Of a DNA stretch of 39,815 nucleotides, positions 16,556 to 24,611 are shown piece after piece. Source of the stretch: Akkermansiaceae bacterium (GTDB lineage Bacteria; Verrucomicrobiota; Verrucomicrobiia; Verrucomicrobiales; DEV007). The stretch lies in contig JACKQC010000030.1 in NCBI GenBank assembly GCA_024233085.1, positions 1-39,815 of the forward strand, written 5' to 3'. Both the position numbers and the translations under genes were made by a program. Under the pieces are notes generated by a model, which was given only the letters and a program-made list of their open reading frames with translations, had not been told where the DNA came from and made no database searches. How positions within the stretch are numbered: the stretch's first letter is position 1; each line of letters begins with the position of its first letter.

Positions 16556-17716
16556 TCAGCGGAGCTTCAGGGTGGCGATTCCGACGAGGGCGAAGAGGAT
16601 GGACACGATCCAGAATCGGGTGATGACCTTGCTTTCCTTCCATCCGATCAGCTCGAAGTGATGGTGGATGGGCGCCATCTTGAAGATGCGTTTTCGGGTG
16701 AGCTTGAAGCTGGCAACCTGGAGAATCACCGACAGGGCCTCGATGACGAACACGCCGCCGACGATAATAAGCAGGATCTCCTGCTTGCAGCAGATGGCGA
16801 TCATTCCCAGCATGCCCCCGATGGCGAGCGACCCGGTGTCGCCCATGAAGACACGGGCGGGGTGGCAGTTGAACCAGAGAAAGCCCAGCCCCGCGCCCAG
16901 CAGCGCCGTGCAGAACACGGAGGTCTCCCCCACCAGCGGATGATGGGGCAGAAACAGGTAACCGGCCGCGACGGAGTGCCCGGCAAGATAAGTAAACACG
17001 GCGTAGGCGGCCGCCGTGGTGAGCGTGCACCCCGTGGCGAGGCCGTCGAGACCGTCGGTGAGATTGACCGCGTTCGAACAGCCCACGATCACGATCGGCA
17101 GGAAAATGACCGCGAAAACTCCCATGTCCTGAATCACCGGAGTCTTCAGAAAGGGCACGAAAAGCTGCCGTGTGAACAGCGAAACCGTCAGCGGATGTCC
17201 CAACTCGTCGCGCAACTCGCCGGGTCGAACGATCCCGTGGCTCTCGTGGTCGTACAGGTAGAGGAACAGCACCGCGATCAGCGCGATCGAAAACTGGGCG
17301 ACGAGCTTCACCCGCCCGCTGACGCCCGCGGAGTTTTTCCGGGTCACCTTGCGGTAGTCGTCCATGAACCCGAGAAACCCGGTGCCGAGCGTGACGAAGG
17401 TCAGCGCCCAGATGAAGGGGTTCGTCGGAATCGCCCACAACGCGACCGAGATGACGACCGCGCCGACGATCAGGATGCCGCCCATCGTCGGGGTGCCTCC
17501 CTTTCCGCCGTGCAGTTCCGCGAGCTTGTGGACCTCGTCGGCGGTCCGGATGGGCTGGCCGATCTTCAGCTCCGTGAGGCGCAGGATCACCCTCTCCCCG
17601 AAGAACAGGCACAACAGAAAGGCCGTGAGACACGCTCCCGCGGCCCGGAAGGTGCCGTAGCGGAAGACGTTCAGCACGTCCAGATGTTCCGTGAACTCGG
17701 AGAGATAATACAACAT
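16556..17716 (-). CDS. mraY: Phospho-MurNAc-pentapeptide transferase MraY
   Basis: MraY makes lipid I by moving phospho-MurNAc-pentapeptide onto undecaprenyl phosphate at the cytoplasmic membrane. The 386-residue, roughly ten-helix protein shows the GTPTMGGILI motif, the aspartate pair GFMDDYRKV, the NAVNLTDGLDGLATG nucleotide/Mg site, VFMGDTGSLAIGG, and the family-defining MAPIHHHFE segment. About 20 extra residues follow the EVHKLAELHGGKGG region compared with short forms. Only 5 bp separate it from the upstream murF stop, so translation is probably coupled. Confidence 0.97.
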   Translation of the reverse strand: MLYYLSEFTEHLDVLNVFRYGTFRAAGACLTAFLLCLFFGERVILRLTELKIGQPIRTADEVHKLAELHGGKGGTPTMGGILIVGAVVISVALWAIPTNPFIWALTFVTLGTGFLGFMDDYRKVTRKNSAGVSGRVKLVAQFSIALIAVLFLYLYDHESHGIVRPGELRDELGHPLTVSLFTRQLFVPFLKTPVIQDMGVFAVIFLPIVIVGCSNAVNLTDGLDGLATGCTLTTAAAYAVFTYLAGHSVAAGYLFLPHHPLVGETSVFCTALLGAGLGFLWFNCHPARVFMGDTGSLAIGGMLGMIAICCKQEILLIIVGGVFVIEALSVILQVASFKLTRKRIFKMAPIHHHFELIGWKESKVITRFWIVSILFALVGIATLKLR

Positions 17717-17721
17717 ATCGG

Positions 17722-19092
17722 TCAGTCTAGAAACGGTTCGATCACTTTTTCCATGCCGGCGGACCGGCTGCCCTTCACCAGCAGGAGGTCGCCGGACCGG
17801 GCCCAGCTTTTGAGAAAATCCACCGCCGCTTCCCGATCCTCGAAAGCCCGTGTCTCGAGACCGGCGCCCGCGCCCTCCACCACCAGGGGAGCCGTCTCGC
17901 CCACCGCCACCAGCAGATCGAGGCCGGTCTCGGCGACGGCCCGGCCGAGTTCCCGGTGCTCGGTTTCCTCATGCTCGCCCAGCTCGGCCATCCGGCCGAG
18001 CACCGCCGCCTTCCGCCCCGCCGAAGGCGTGGCGGCGAGCGTCGCCAGGGCGGCGCGCATGGAGTCCGGATTGGCGTTGTAGCTGTCGTCGAGAAAGGTG
18101 AGCCCGCCCGATTCGCGAAACTGCAGACGACCGCCGGTCAACCGCGCCTCGCTCAATGCCTCGGCCACCTCCGCCGGGGAAAGCCCCTGCTCCAGGCCCA
18201 CGGCGGCGGCCAGCAGGGCGTTGCCCACCATGTGGCGCCCCGGCACCGGAATGCTCGCACGGACACGTTCGCCGGTCGCGGCCACCACGAGATCGAAGGC
18301 CATTCCCGCCCCCTCGACGGCGAGGTTTTCCCCGCGCACCTCGCCCGCCTCGATCCCGGCAGTGACGACCCGGCCGCGGCAGCGCCCGGCGATCGCCGGC
18401 GTTTCGGGATCGTTCGCATTGAGGACCACGAAGCCTCCGGCCGGAACCGATTCGGCGAGCATCCCCTTCTCCTCCGCGATGGCGGCGCGGCTGCCCATGT
18501 GCTCGATGTGGGCCGTGCCGATGTTGGTGACGACGGCGGCGTCCGGAGCGGCGATTTCGGCGAGCACCTCGATCTCTCCGGAGTGGCTCATGCCCATCTC
18601 CCAGACGCCGAACCGATGCCCGGCTTCGGTTCCCAGGATGGTCAGCGGAAGGCCGATATGGTTGTTCAGGTTTCCCCGCGTGGCGTTCACCGGCGCCCGC
18701 CGGGCCAAAACGGCCGCCACAAAGTCTTTCGTGGACGTCTTTCCGTTGCTGCCGGTGATTCCCACGGCGAACAACCCGGCCAGCGACCTACGGTAATGAT
18801 GCGCAAGGTTCCGCAGGGCGCGAAGCGTGTCGCGAACATGCACGATTCCGCCCTCGAAGCTCTCCGTTTCGCGGTTCAGCGCGGAGACAATCAGGGCGGC
18901 GGCGGCTTTTTCCCGCGCGTCCTTCACGAAATCGTGCCCGTCGAAATTTTCGCCCTTGAGAGCGAGAAAAACGTCCCCCGCCTTCAGCGCGCGCGAATCC
19001 GTGCACACCGGAGCCGCAAGCGCGGCGGGCACGCCCTGAATTAGGGTGCCCCCGGTCCATTCGGCGAATTGGCTGAGTGTGATGGGATTCAT
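17722..19092 (-). CDS. murF: UDP-MurNAc-tripeptide:D-Ala-D-Ala ligase MurF
   Basis: MurF completes the UDP-MurNAc-pentapeptide by adding D-Ala-D-Ala. The 456-residue product has an N-terminal domain with CTDSRALKAGDVFLALKGENFDGH split across the uridine-binding fold, the ATP loop GITGSNGKTSTKD (GSNGKTS 114-120), NNHIGLPLTIL and EMGMSHSGEIEVL in the central domain, and DDSYNANPDSMRAAL in the C-terminal domain, all typical of MurF. It begins 19 bp after the murE stop. The start ATG at 19092 fits the family N terminus. Confidence 0.97.
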   Translation of the reverse strand: MNPITLSQFAEWTGGTLIQGVPAALAAPVCTDSRALKAGDVFLALKGENFDGHDFVKDAREKAAAALIVSALNRETESFEGGIVHVRDTLRALRNLAHHYRRSLAGLFAVGITGSNGKTSTKDFVAAVLARRAPVNATRGNLNNHIGLPLTILGTEAGHRFGVWEMGMSHSGEIEVLAEIAAPDAAVVTNIGTAHIEHMGSRAAIAEEKGMLAESVPAGGFVVLNANDPETPAIAGRCRGRVVTAGIEAGEVRGENLAVEGAGMAFDLVVAATGERVRASIPVPGRHMVGNALLAAAVGLEQGLSPAEVAEALSEARLTGGRLQFRESGGLTFLDDSYNANPDSMRAALATLAATPSAGRKAAVLGRMAELGEHEETEHRELGRAVAETGLDLLVAVGETAPLVVEGAGAGLETRAFEDREAAVDFLKSWARSGDLLLVKGSRSAGMEKVIEPFLD

Positions 19093-19111
19093 TTCCGCGG
19101 TTCGATGTTTT

Positions 19112-20605
19112 TCAAAGGTTGCCCTCCACCCGGTCGACGATGAAGCGCTTCGCCACCTCGCGGTCGTCGAAGGGGTGGCGCACGCCGTCGATTTCCTGAT
19201 AGGTTTCGTGGCCCTTGCCGGCGATGAGGACGATGTCGCGGTCGCCCGCCATGCGGATGGCCTCGGCGATGGCCTCGCGGCGATCCTCGATCGCTTTCAC
19301 GCGCTGGCTGGAGACGCCCTCCAGCGTGTCCTTGATGATGGCCGCGGGCGACTCGGTCCGGGGGTTGTCCGAGGTCAGGATCGCGAAATCGCTCAGTTCG
19401 TCGGCCACACGTCCCATCTTCGGCCGCTTTCCGCGGTCCCGGTCGCCGCCACAACCGAAGACGGTAATCACCCGCCGCGGCTCGAGATCGCGAACCGTTT
19501 TCAGCGCGTTTTCGAGAGCGTCGGGGGTGTGGGCATAGTCGACATAGACGCGGAAGGCGATCTTCCGGTCCCCGACCGATTCGAGCCGGCCCGGCACCTG
19601 GGGAGCGTCGGCGATCGCCCGCACCGCTTCGCGGAGGTTCAGATCGATGGCCTGACCGGCCGCCAGCGCCGCGACGGCGTTGTATACATTGAAACGCCCG
19701 ATCAGCGGAATGCGCACCAGCATCCGCCGCCCCCGAATGCTTAGTTGAAACTGAGTGCCGTTGAAATCGGACCGGATGTTGCCCGCCCGAAAATCGCAAA
19801 GCACGCCCTGCCCGTAGGTGATGAGTCGCGTGTGGGGAAGATTCGCCTTCGCGAGGCGCTCGCCGTATTTGTCGTCCCGATTCACCACCATCGCCGGCGG
19901 CTCGCCCGTGTCGGCGCCCTGGGACTCCATCTGCTCGAAAAGCTTTCGCTTCGCGGCGAAGTAAGCCGGCATGCTCTGGTGGTAGTCGAGATGATCCTGG
20001 CTGAGATTCGTGAACACCCCGACGGCGAACCGCACTTCGCCGGTGCGCTGCTGCGCCAGCGCGTGGGAGCTGACCTCCATCACCGCCGCCCGGCAATCCT
20101 CGTCCCGCATCGCGGCCAGCAGCGCCTGCAAGTCCACCGACTCCGGCGTGGTGTGGGGCGCCGCCACCGTCCGGTCGCCGATCTGGTAGCGCACCGTGCC
20201 GATGAGACCGCAGCGCCCCCGGCTGCTGGCGATCAGGTGATGCGTTAGAAAGGCGGTCGTCGTTTTGCCGTTGGTGCCCGTGATCCCGATGACGGGAAAG
20301 TCGCGCGAGGGATGACCGTAAAACTCGGCCGCCGCCCGGGCCATGGCGCGCCGCGCGTCGGTGACCTGGATCCACGGCACCGACGACTCTGCCGGGTAGG
20401 GCTTTTCGGACACGACGGCCGCGGCGCCGGCCTCCACCGCCTGACCGATGAACCCGCTCCCGTCCGTTTTCACCCCCGGCAGGGCAAAAAACAAGGCCCC
20501 CTCCCCCGCCCGCCGTGAATCGTGGCACAACGAGTCGATCTCCGTCTCCAGGGATCCGGAGACCGATTTGATGTGAACGCTTCGGAGGATGTCGGCGAGT
20601 TGCAT
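19112..20605 (-). CDS. murE: UDP-MurNAc-L-Ala-D-Glu:meso-DAP ligase MurE
   Basis: The 497-residue MurE adds the third residue of the stem peptide. The ATP loop is GTNGKTT (110-116). TTPESVDLQ, MEVSSHALAQQR, FTNLSQDHLDYHQ and the late FGCGGDRDRGKRPKMG motif are all present. The substrate-specificity motif reads DNPR (413-416, in TSDNPRTESP), the form associated with meso-diaminopimelate, so the wall is predicted to be DAP-type. Start ATG at 20605. The 58-bp gap to ftsI upstream is mostly filled by a strong hairpin repeat, which places a possible attenuating structure just before this gene. Confidence 0.97.
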   Translation of the reverse strand: MQLADILRSVHIKSVSGSLETEIDSLCHDSRRAGEGALFFALPGVKTDGSGFIGQAVEAGAAAVVSEKPYPAESSVPWIQVTDARRAMARAAAEFYGHPSRDFPVIGITGTNGKTTTAFLTHHLIASSRGRCGLIGTVRYQIGDRTVAAPHTTPESVDLQALLAAMRDEDCRAAVMEVSSHALAQQRTGEVRFAVGVFTNLSQDHLDYHQSMPAYFAAKRKLFEQMESQGADTGEPPAMVVNRDDKYGERLAKANLPHTRLITYGQGVLCDFRAGNIRSDFNGTQFQLSIRGRRMLVRIPLIGRFNVYNAVAALAAGQAIDLNLREAVRAIADAPQVPGRLESVGDRKIAFRVYVDYAHTPDALENALKTVRDLEPRRVITVFGCGGDRDRGKRPKMGRVADELSDFAILTSDNPRTESPAAIIKDTLEGVSSQRVKAIEDRREAIAEAIRMAGDRDIVLIAGKGHETYQEIDGVRHPFDDREVAKRFIVDRVEGNL

Positions 20606-20620
20606 TCGGATTCGAAACGA

Positions 20621-20657
20621 CTCAACAGGGTTGGGTGACGGACCCAACCCTGTTGGG
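20621..20657. repeat. AACAGGGTT hairpin repeat between ftsI and murE
   Basis: CAACAGGGTTGGGT (20623-20636), a 5-base loop, and ACCCAACCCTGTTG (20642-20655) give a perfect 14-bp stem. It lies between two co-directional genes of the dcw cluster, 7 bp after the ftsI stop codon on the minus strand. Confidence 0.95.
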
Positions 20658-20663
20658 TGGACG

Positions 20664-22535
20664 TCATTCGGCGGGTGTGGATTCGGCGAGGCGGTGTTCT
20701 TCGAAGTTGTCCGGGCGGATGCCGAGGATTCGCACGGCCTTGGCGCTGATTTCGGAAAAAACCGGCGCGGCGATCGTCCCGCCGTACAGCTCGACATTGG
20801 AGGCGTGGGGATCGTCAACGACCACGATTCCGACCAACTGCGGATCGCCGGCGGGAAGAAATCCGGCGAAGGACACGACATAGCGCCCCTTCGGATAGTG
20901 ACCGTTCACGTATTTTTGCGCGGTGCCCGTCTTCCCGGCGATCGGGTAGCCGGGCAGCGAAGCGCGCGTTCCGGTTCCACCCTCCTCCGTCACCTTGGCG
21001 AGGGCCTGCCGGAGCTGTTTGGCGGCCTTCTCGCCGATCACGCGCCGGTCCTCGGAAGGCTTCCGATTCTCGACCACCTGACCCCCGGCGTCTTCGATCC
21101 ACCTGAGCACGGTGGGACGCCGCATGACGCCGTCATTGGCGATGGCCGCGTAAGCCGCCGCCATCTGGAGGGGTGTGACACTGATCGAGTAACCCATCGC
21201 GAGCCGCGAGTAGGAGGTCAGATTCCAGCGGCCCGGCGGATGCAGGATGCCCGGGGACTCGGCCGTCAATTCCACCCCGGTCGGCTCGCCGAACCCGAAG
21301 GCCTGGATGTAGTCGAAGTAGCTCTTCGCCCCCAACTGCCGGGCGATGAGGTAGGCGCCGATGTTGCTGGATTTGGAGACGACTTTCTCCACCGTCAGGA
21401 CGCCGTAGGGATGGTGATCGGCGAGTTCGAAACCCTCCTTGTCGTACATCCCGAGGTGGCAATCGATTTCAGTGCCCAGGTTGACCAAGCCGCGATCCAG
21501 CGCGCCGCCAATGCCCACAACCTTGAAGGTCGAGCCCGGCTCGTAAACGTCGGAGGCGGCAATGTTGCGCCGGACACCCTCCCGCGTCGCCAGGTCGAAG
21601 TGCGGACGGCTCGCCATCGCCAGGACCTCGCCGGTTCGCGGATCCATCCACACGGTCGAGACTTTTTCGGGCGCGTAGCGCTCCCATACCTCGTCGAGAA
21701 TCTCCTCGACGGCGACCTGGAGGCTCATGTCGATCGTCAGACGGACGTTGTTGCCCGGCGCGGGCGCCCTCTCGTCTCCGCGAAAGGCGTGAATCTCGTT
21801 CAGCTTGCGGTCCCGCTCGATGTAGCGATAGCCGTCCCTCCCGGTCATGGCCGCGTCGAAGGTGCGCTCGACCCCTTCCTTGCCCTCGATCGCGGCCGCC
21901 CCCGCCGCGGCGCCCTCCTCGCTCCCTTCGCGCTCGCCGACATAGCCCAGCACGTGGGTCAGAGTCAGCGGACTGGGGTAAAACCGGCGCTCGCTCCGGC
22001 GCAGATAGACGCCGCCGACGCGGTGTTTTTCCATCAATCGGTCGAGTTCCCGCGAAAAGTCCTCCTCGATCTCCCGACCGAGCACGATCTCGCCGTTTTC
22101 TTTTTCGTTCAGCCGGCGACGGAGATCGTCCTTCGGCAGCCGCAGGGGCTCGGCGAGGGTGTCGACGACCAGGCTGAGATAGCGATCGGCGATTTCCTCG
22201 CGGGTGTAGCGCATTTTCACCGTGCGGGGACCGATGCCCTCCTTCAGCGCCACCCCCCGCGCGCCGATCAGGGGATCGCGCAGGTGATGACAGTCGGCGA
22301 ACAGGGTGTAAACGGTCTGATTCCGGGCGAGCAGGTCGCCGTTCCGGTCGAGGATCATGCCGCGCGATCCGGGCAGGACCTCCTTGTGGCGATAGTGGGC
22401 GGCGGCCGCCTCGGCGTATTTCCCGTGCTTGACGACCTGCACATACACCAGCCGGGCCGACAGCAGACTGAGACCCACCACCATGACGCCGCACACCAGC
22501 AGCAGCCGCGCCTTTAGTTTTCCATCCACTTTCAT
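20664..22535 (-). CDS. ftsI: Division-specific class B penicillin-binding protein FtsI (PBP3)
   Basis: The product has 623 residues. A short cytoplasmic tail precedes one membrane helix (about 10-33), then the class B dimerisation domain (GSRGMILDRNGDLLARN), then the transpeptidase domain. The active-site motifs are STFK (335-338, in EPGSTFKVV), SSN (389-391) and KTG (535-537, in AGKTGTAQK). It crosslinks septal peptidoglycan in the periplasm with FtsW. The start ATG at 22535 is preceded by AGGAG with 8-base spacing, one of the few clear Shine-Dalgarno sites in this cluster. There is no C-terminal PASTA domain. Confidence 0.96.
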   Translation of the reverse strand: MKVDGKLKARLLLVCGVMVVGLSLLSARLVYVQVVKHGKYAEAAAAHYRHKEVLPGSRGMILDRNGDLLARNQTVYTLFADCHHLRDPLIGARGVALKEGIGPRTVKMRYTREEIADRYLSLVVDTLAEPLRLPKDDLRRRLNEKENGEIVLGREIEEDFSRELDRLMEKHRVGGVYLRRSERRFYPSPLTLTHVLGYVGEREGSEEGAAAGAAAIEGKEGVERTFDAAMTGRDGYRYIERDRKLNEIHAFRGDERAPAPGNNVRLTIDMSLQVAVEEILDEVWERYAPEKVSTVWMDPRTGEVLAMASRPHFDLATREGVRRNIAASDVYEPGSTFKVVGIGGALDRGLVNLGTEIDCHLGMYDKEGFELADHHPYGVLTVEKVVSKSSNIGAYLIARQLGAKSYFDYIQAFGFGEPTGVELTAESPGILHPPGRWNLTSYSRLAMGYSISVTPLQMAAAYAAIANDGVMRRPTVLRWIEDAGGQVVENRKPSEDRRVIGEKAAKQLRQALAKVTEEGGTGTRASLPGYPIAGKTGTAQKYVNGHYPKGRYVVSFAGFLPAGDPQLVGIVVVDDPHASNVELYGGTIAAPVFSEISAKAVRILGIRPDNFEEHRLAESTPAE

Positions 22536-22607
22536 CGGTTGTTCTCCTGTTTGGGTTTTCGGTTTCGTGTCCGCCGGTCCCTCCGCCTCGCGACGGCGAA
22601 AAGCGGC

Positions 22608-22961
22608 TTAGTTCGACGCCACCCGGGGCAGCGCGCGAATTTCCTCCCCGGGCCGCAGCACCAGCACCTGCGAGGGATCGACTTCCCGCAGTTCGCTGCC
22701 CGCCCACTTGAGACGGCGTCCCAGCTCGCCGCGATCCATCAACCCGGCCACGCGGACCTGCCAAAGCTCGATTTCCTTGTCGAGATCGGTCACGGCGTTT
22801 TCCGCGGCGTGAATGCGATCGCCCTTGATGACCTGGCGGTTCTTCAGCAGCACGTAGGAGCCGCTGAAAACGCACAGCACCATAAAGTAAAACGCGATCC
22901 GCACCAGGATCGGGGTCTTGAGCGAGTTGCGATAACGGTTCTTTTTCATGAATCGGGACAT
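22608..22961 (-). CDS. FtsL-like small bitopic division protein
   Basis: The 117-residue product has a basic N terminus (MSRFMKKNRYRNSLK), one membrane helix at about 17-39, and a periplasmic segment predicted to be a coiled coil (residues 40-85), followed by a beta-like tail. Sequence similarity among FtsL proteins is low, so the call rests on size, topology and position: between rsmH (14 bp) and ftsI (72 bp), exactly where ftsL occurs in other bacteria. A start at the second Met (22949) is also possible. Confidence 0.75.
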   Translation of the reverse strand: MSRFMKKNRYRNSLKTPILVRIAFYFMVLCVFSGSYVLLKNRQVIKGDRIHAAENAVTDLDKEIELWQVRVAGLMDRGELGRRLKWAGSELREVDPSQVLVLRPGEEIRALPRVASN

Positions 22962-22975
22962 CGGGGTTTTCCAAA

Positions 22976-24013
22976 TCAGATGCGCACGGCGACGCGGAGC
23001 TTCGCGCTTCGGGCCCGCGGATTGTCCGAGACCTCGTCCTCCTCGGGCTCGAGCGGCTTGCGCCTGAGAAGCTCGAAATAGCGGTTCGGGTTTGGCTTCG
23101 GATTCGGCCACTCGGGCCGGTCGATGGTTTTTTCGCTGTGTTCGCGCATGAAGCGCTTCACGATCCGATCCTCCAGCGAGTGAAAGGAGATCACCGCCAG
23201 CACCCCGCCCGAATTCAGGCAACCGGCCGATTTTTCCAGCGCCTCGGTCAGCCGCCGCAGCTCGTCATTGACCGCGATCCTCAGCGCCTGAAAGATGCGC
23301 GTGGCCGGATGCCTGCCGCTCGTTCGGGGTATGACCGACTCGACGATGGCCGCCAGTTCGGCCGTCGTTGTGATGAGCGAGTTCTCCCGGGCATGCAGGA
23401 CGGCCTGGACAATGCGCTGAGCCGCCGGCTCCTCGCCGTACTCCCGGAAAATGCGGGCCAGCTCCGCCGGCTCCGCGTAATTCACCAGGTCGGCCGCCGT
23501 TTCGGCCCCTTCGGGATTCATCCGCATGTCCAGCGGCCCGGGGCGCATGAACGAAAACCCTCGACCCGGCGCGTCGATCTGAAACGAGGAGATCCCGAGG
23601 TCAAGCAGGATGCCGTCCACCTGCGGATGCCCCGCGTCGCTGAGAATGCGGTCGAGATCGGAGAAATTCGCGTGAACCAGCCGCACCCGGTCGCCGTAGC
23701 CCTTCAGTCGCTCGGAGGCATAGGCGATCGCGTCCGTGTCCTGATCGCACCCGATCACGTTGCCGCCCGATCGCAGAATATCCTCCGTGTGGCCCCCTCC
23801 GCCCACCGTGCCGTCGAAAAACCAACGACCCGGACCGGGCTTCAACGCCGCCATCACCTCCTCCGGCATCACGGACCGGTGGTAAAATGCCTCCGATTCG
23901 GCCCGCAGAGCCACGAGATCGTCATCCTGCTCGCCATCGGCGCCTCCACCGTCTTCCGCCTTCGCGTTCGACAGGCGAATTCGACTGACCGGCACCAAGG
24001 GAACCGCCACCAT
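22976..24013 (-). CDS. rsmH: 16S rRNA (cytosine-1402-N4)-methyltransferase RsmH/MraW
   Basis: RsmH methylates C1402 of 16S rRNA using S-adenosylmethionine. The usual N terminus FYHRSVMPEEVM is followed by the SAM-binding DGTVGGGGHTEDIL (67-80 from this start), DGILLDLGISSFQID, RGFSFMRPGPLDMRMN, FQALRIAVNDEL, AVISFHSLEDRIVK and a basic C terminus. The start is uncertain. The ATG at 24013 follows GAAGG but adds about 33 Asp/Gly-rich residues; a GTG at 23914 (after AGGA) gives the usual ~312 residues; an ATG at 24202 or TTG at 24262 would add a domain of up to 116 residues that I do not recognise. It is the first gene of the dcw cluster, and no mraZ precedes it. Confidence 0.94.
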   Translation of the reverse strand: MVAVPLVPVSRIRLSNAKAEDGGGADGEQDDDLVALRAESEAFYHRSVMPEEVMAALKPGPGRWFFDGTVGGGGHTEDILRSGGNVIGCDQDTDAIAYASERLKGYGDRVRLVHANFSDLDRILSDAGHPQVDGILLDLGISSFQIDAPGRGFSFMRPGPLDMRMNPEGAETAADLVNYAEPAELARIFREYGEEPAAQRIVQAVLHARENSLITTTAELAAIVESVIPRTSGRHPATRIFQALRIAVNDELRRLTEALEKSAGCLNSGGVLAVISFHSLEDRIVKRFMREHSEKTIDRPEWPNPKPNPNRYFELLRRKPLEPEEDEVSDNPRARSAKLRVAVRI

Positions 24014-24611
24014 CTCGCCTTCGACGGCCGGGTCGAACCGTCTTACACCGGACTCAATTCCCAGACCTTCAGCGCGTTCGACATCACCATCCGCCGCCAC
24101 CCACCGGGTGCGGGGTTCGATTCCGCGGATGCGCCCGCTGAGAATCTGCGCGGCGCGTTCATCGCCCCCGATCTCGAGCCACGGCTGGACAGAAATCACC
24201 ATTTCAAAAATCCCGGAAAATCTCAATTTTCTCCCTCCGCCAAGAGGCTCAGAGGGTTTCAAAAATTTCTATAAAAACCGCCCTAAAACGAAAGACATTA
24301 TAGTTCTCGGACAAATCCATAGGCAAGTTTAAAATCAAGGAAACTTAACTATTTCCCGGAATTGCCACGCGGTTTCGCCCGGCCGCCGACTCGCCCCGTG
24401 CCTCGCCTTTGAAACGCCCGCCTTCGGGTGGGCCCGATACGCTTCAGATCCGCCGCCTCTTGCCCGGACACCGGCATATTTTTTGAAAAATGGCCCGATT
24501 CCCCGGGAAAAGGCCTTCGCGCCACACCTCCCGATCCGCCCCGGGGTGGAAATTCCGCGTTTCACCGATTCGCGGTTTTCCTTCGCACAAAACGCCCTAA
24601 AGTGTGCCCTC
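24014..24611. other. Divergent region between rsmH and dnaX
   Basis: Positions 24014-24262 are open in frame with rsmH but show weaker third-position G+C than the gene body (about 64 percent by hand count), so coding status is undecided. Positions 24225-24360 are the most AT-rich stretch of this part of the window and probably hold the promoters of both divergent operons. No mraZ gene, RNA gene or repeat is visible. dnaX has no clear ribosome site upstream of its GTG. Confidence 0.6.
24297..24326 (-). promoter_or_regulatory. Candidate sigma-70-like promoter of the dcw cluster
   Basis: On the minus strand TTGCCT (24326-24321), an 18-base spacer, and a perfect TATAAT (24302-24297) lie in the AT-rich gap before rsmH. 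Transcription would begin near 24290. This would leave a leader of about 275 bases to the ATG at 24013, or only about 28 to the TTG at 24262. Confidence 0.5.
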
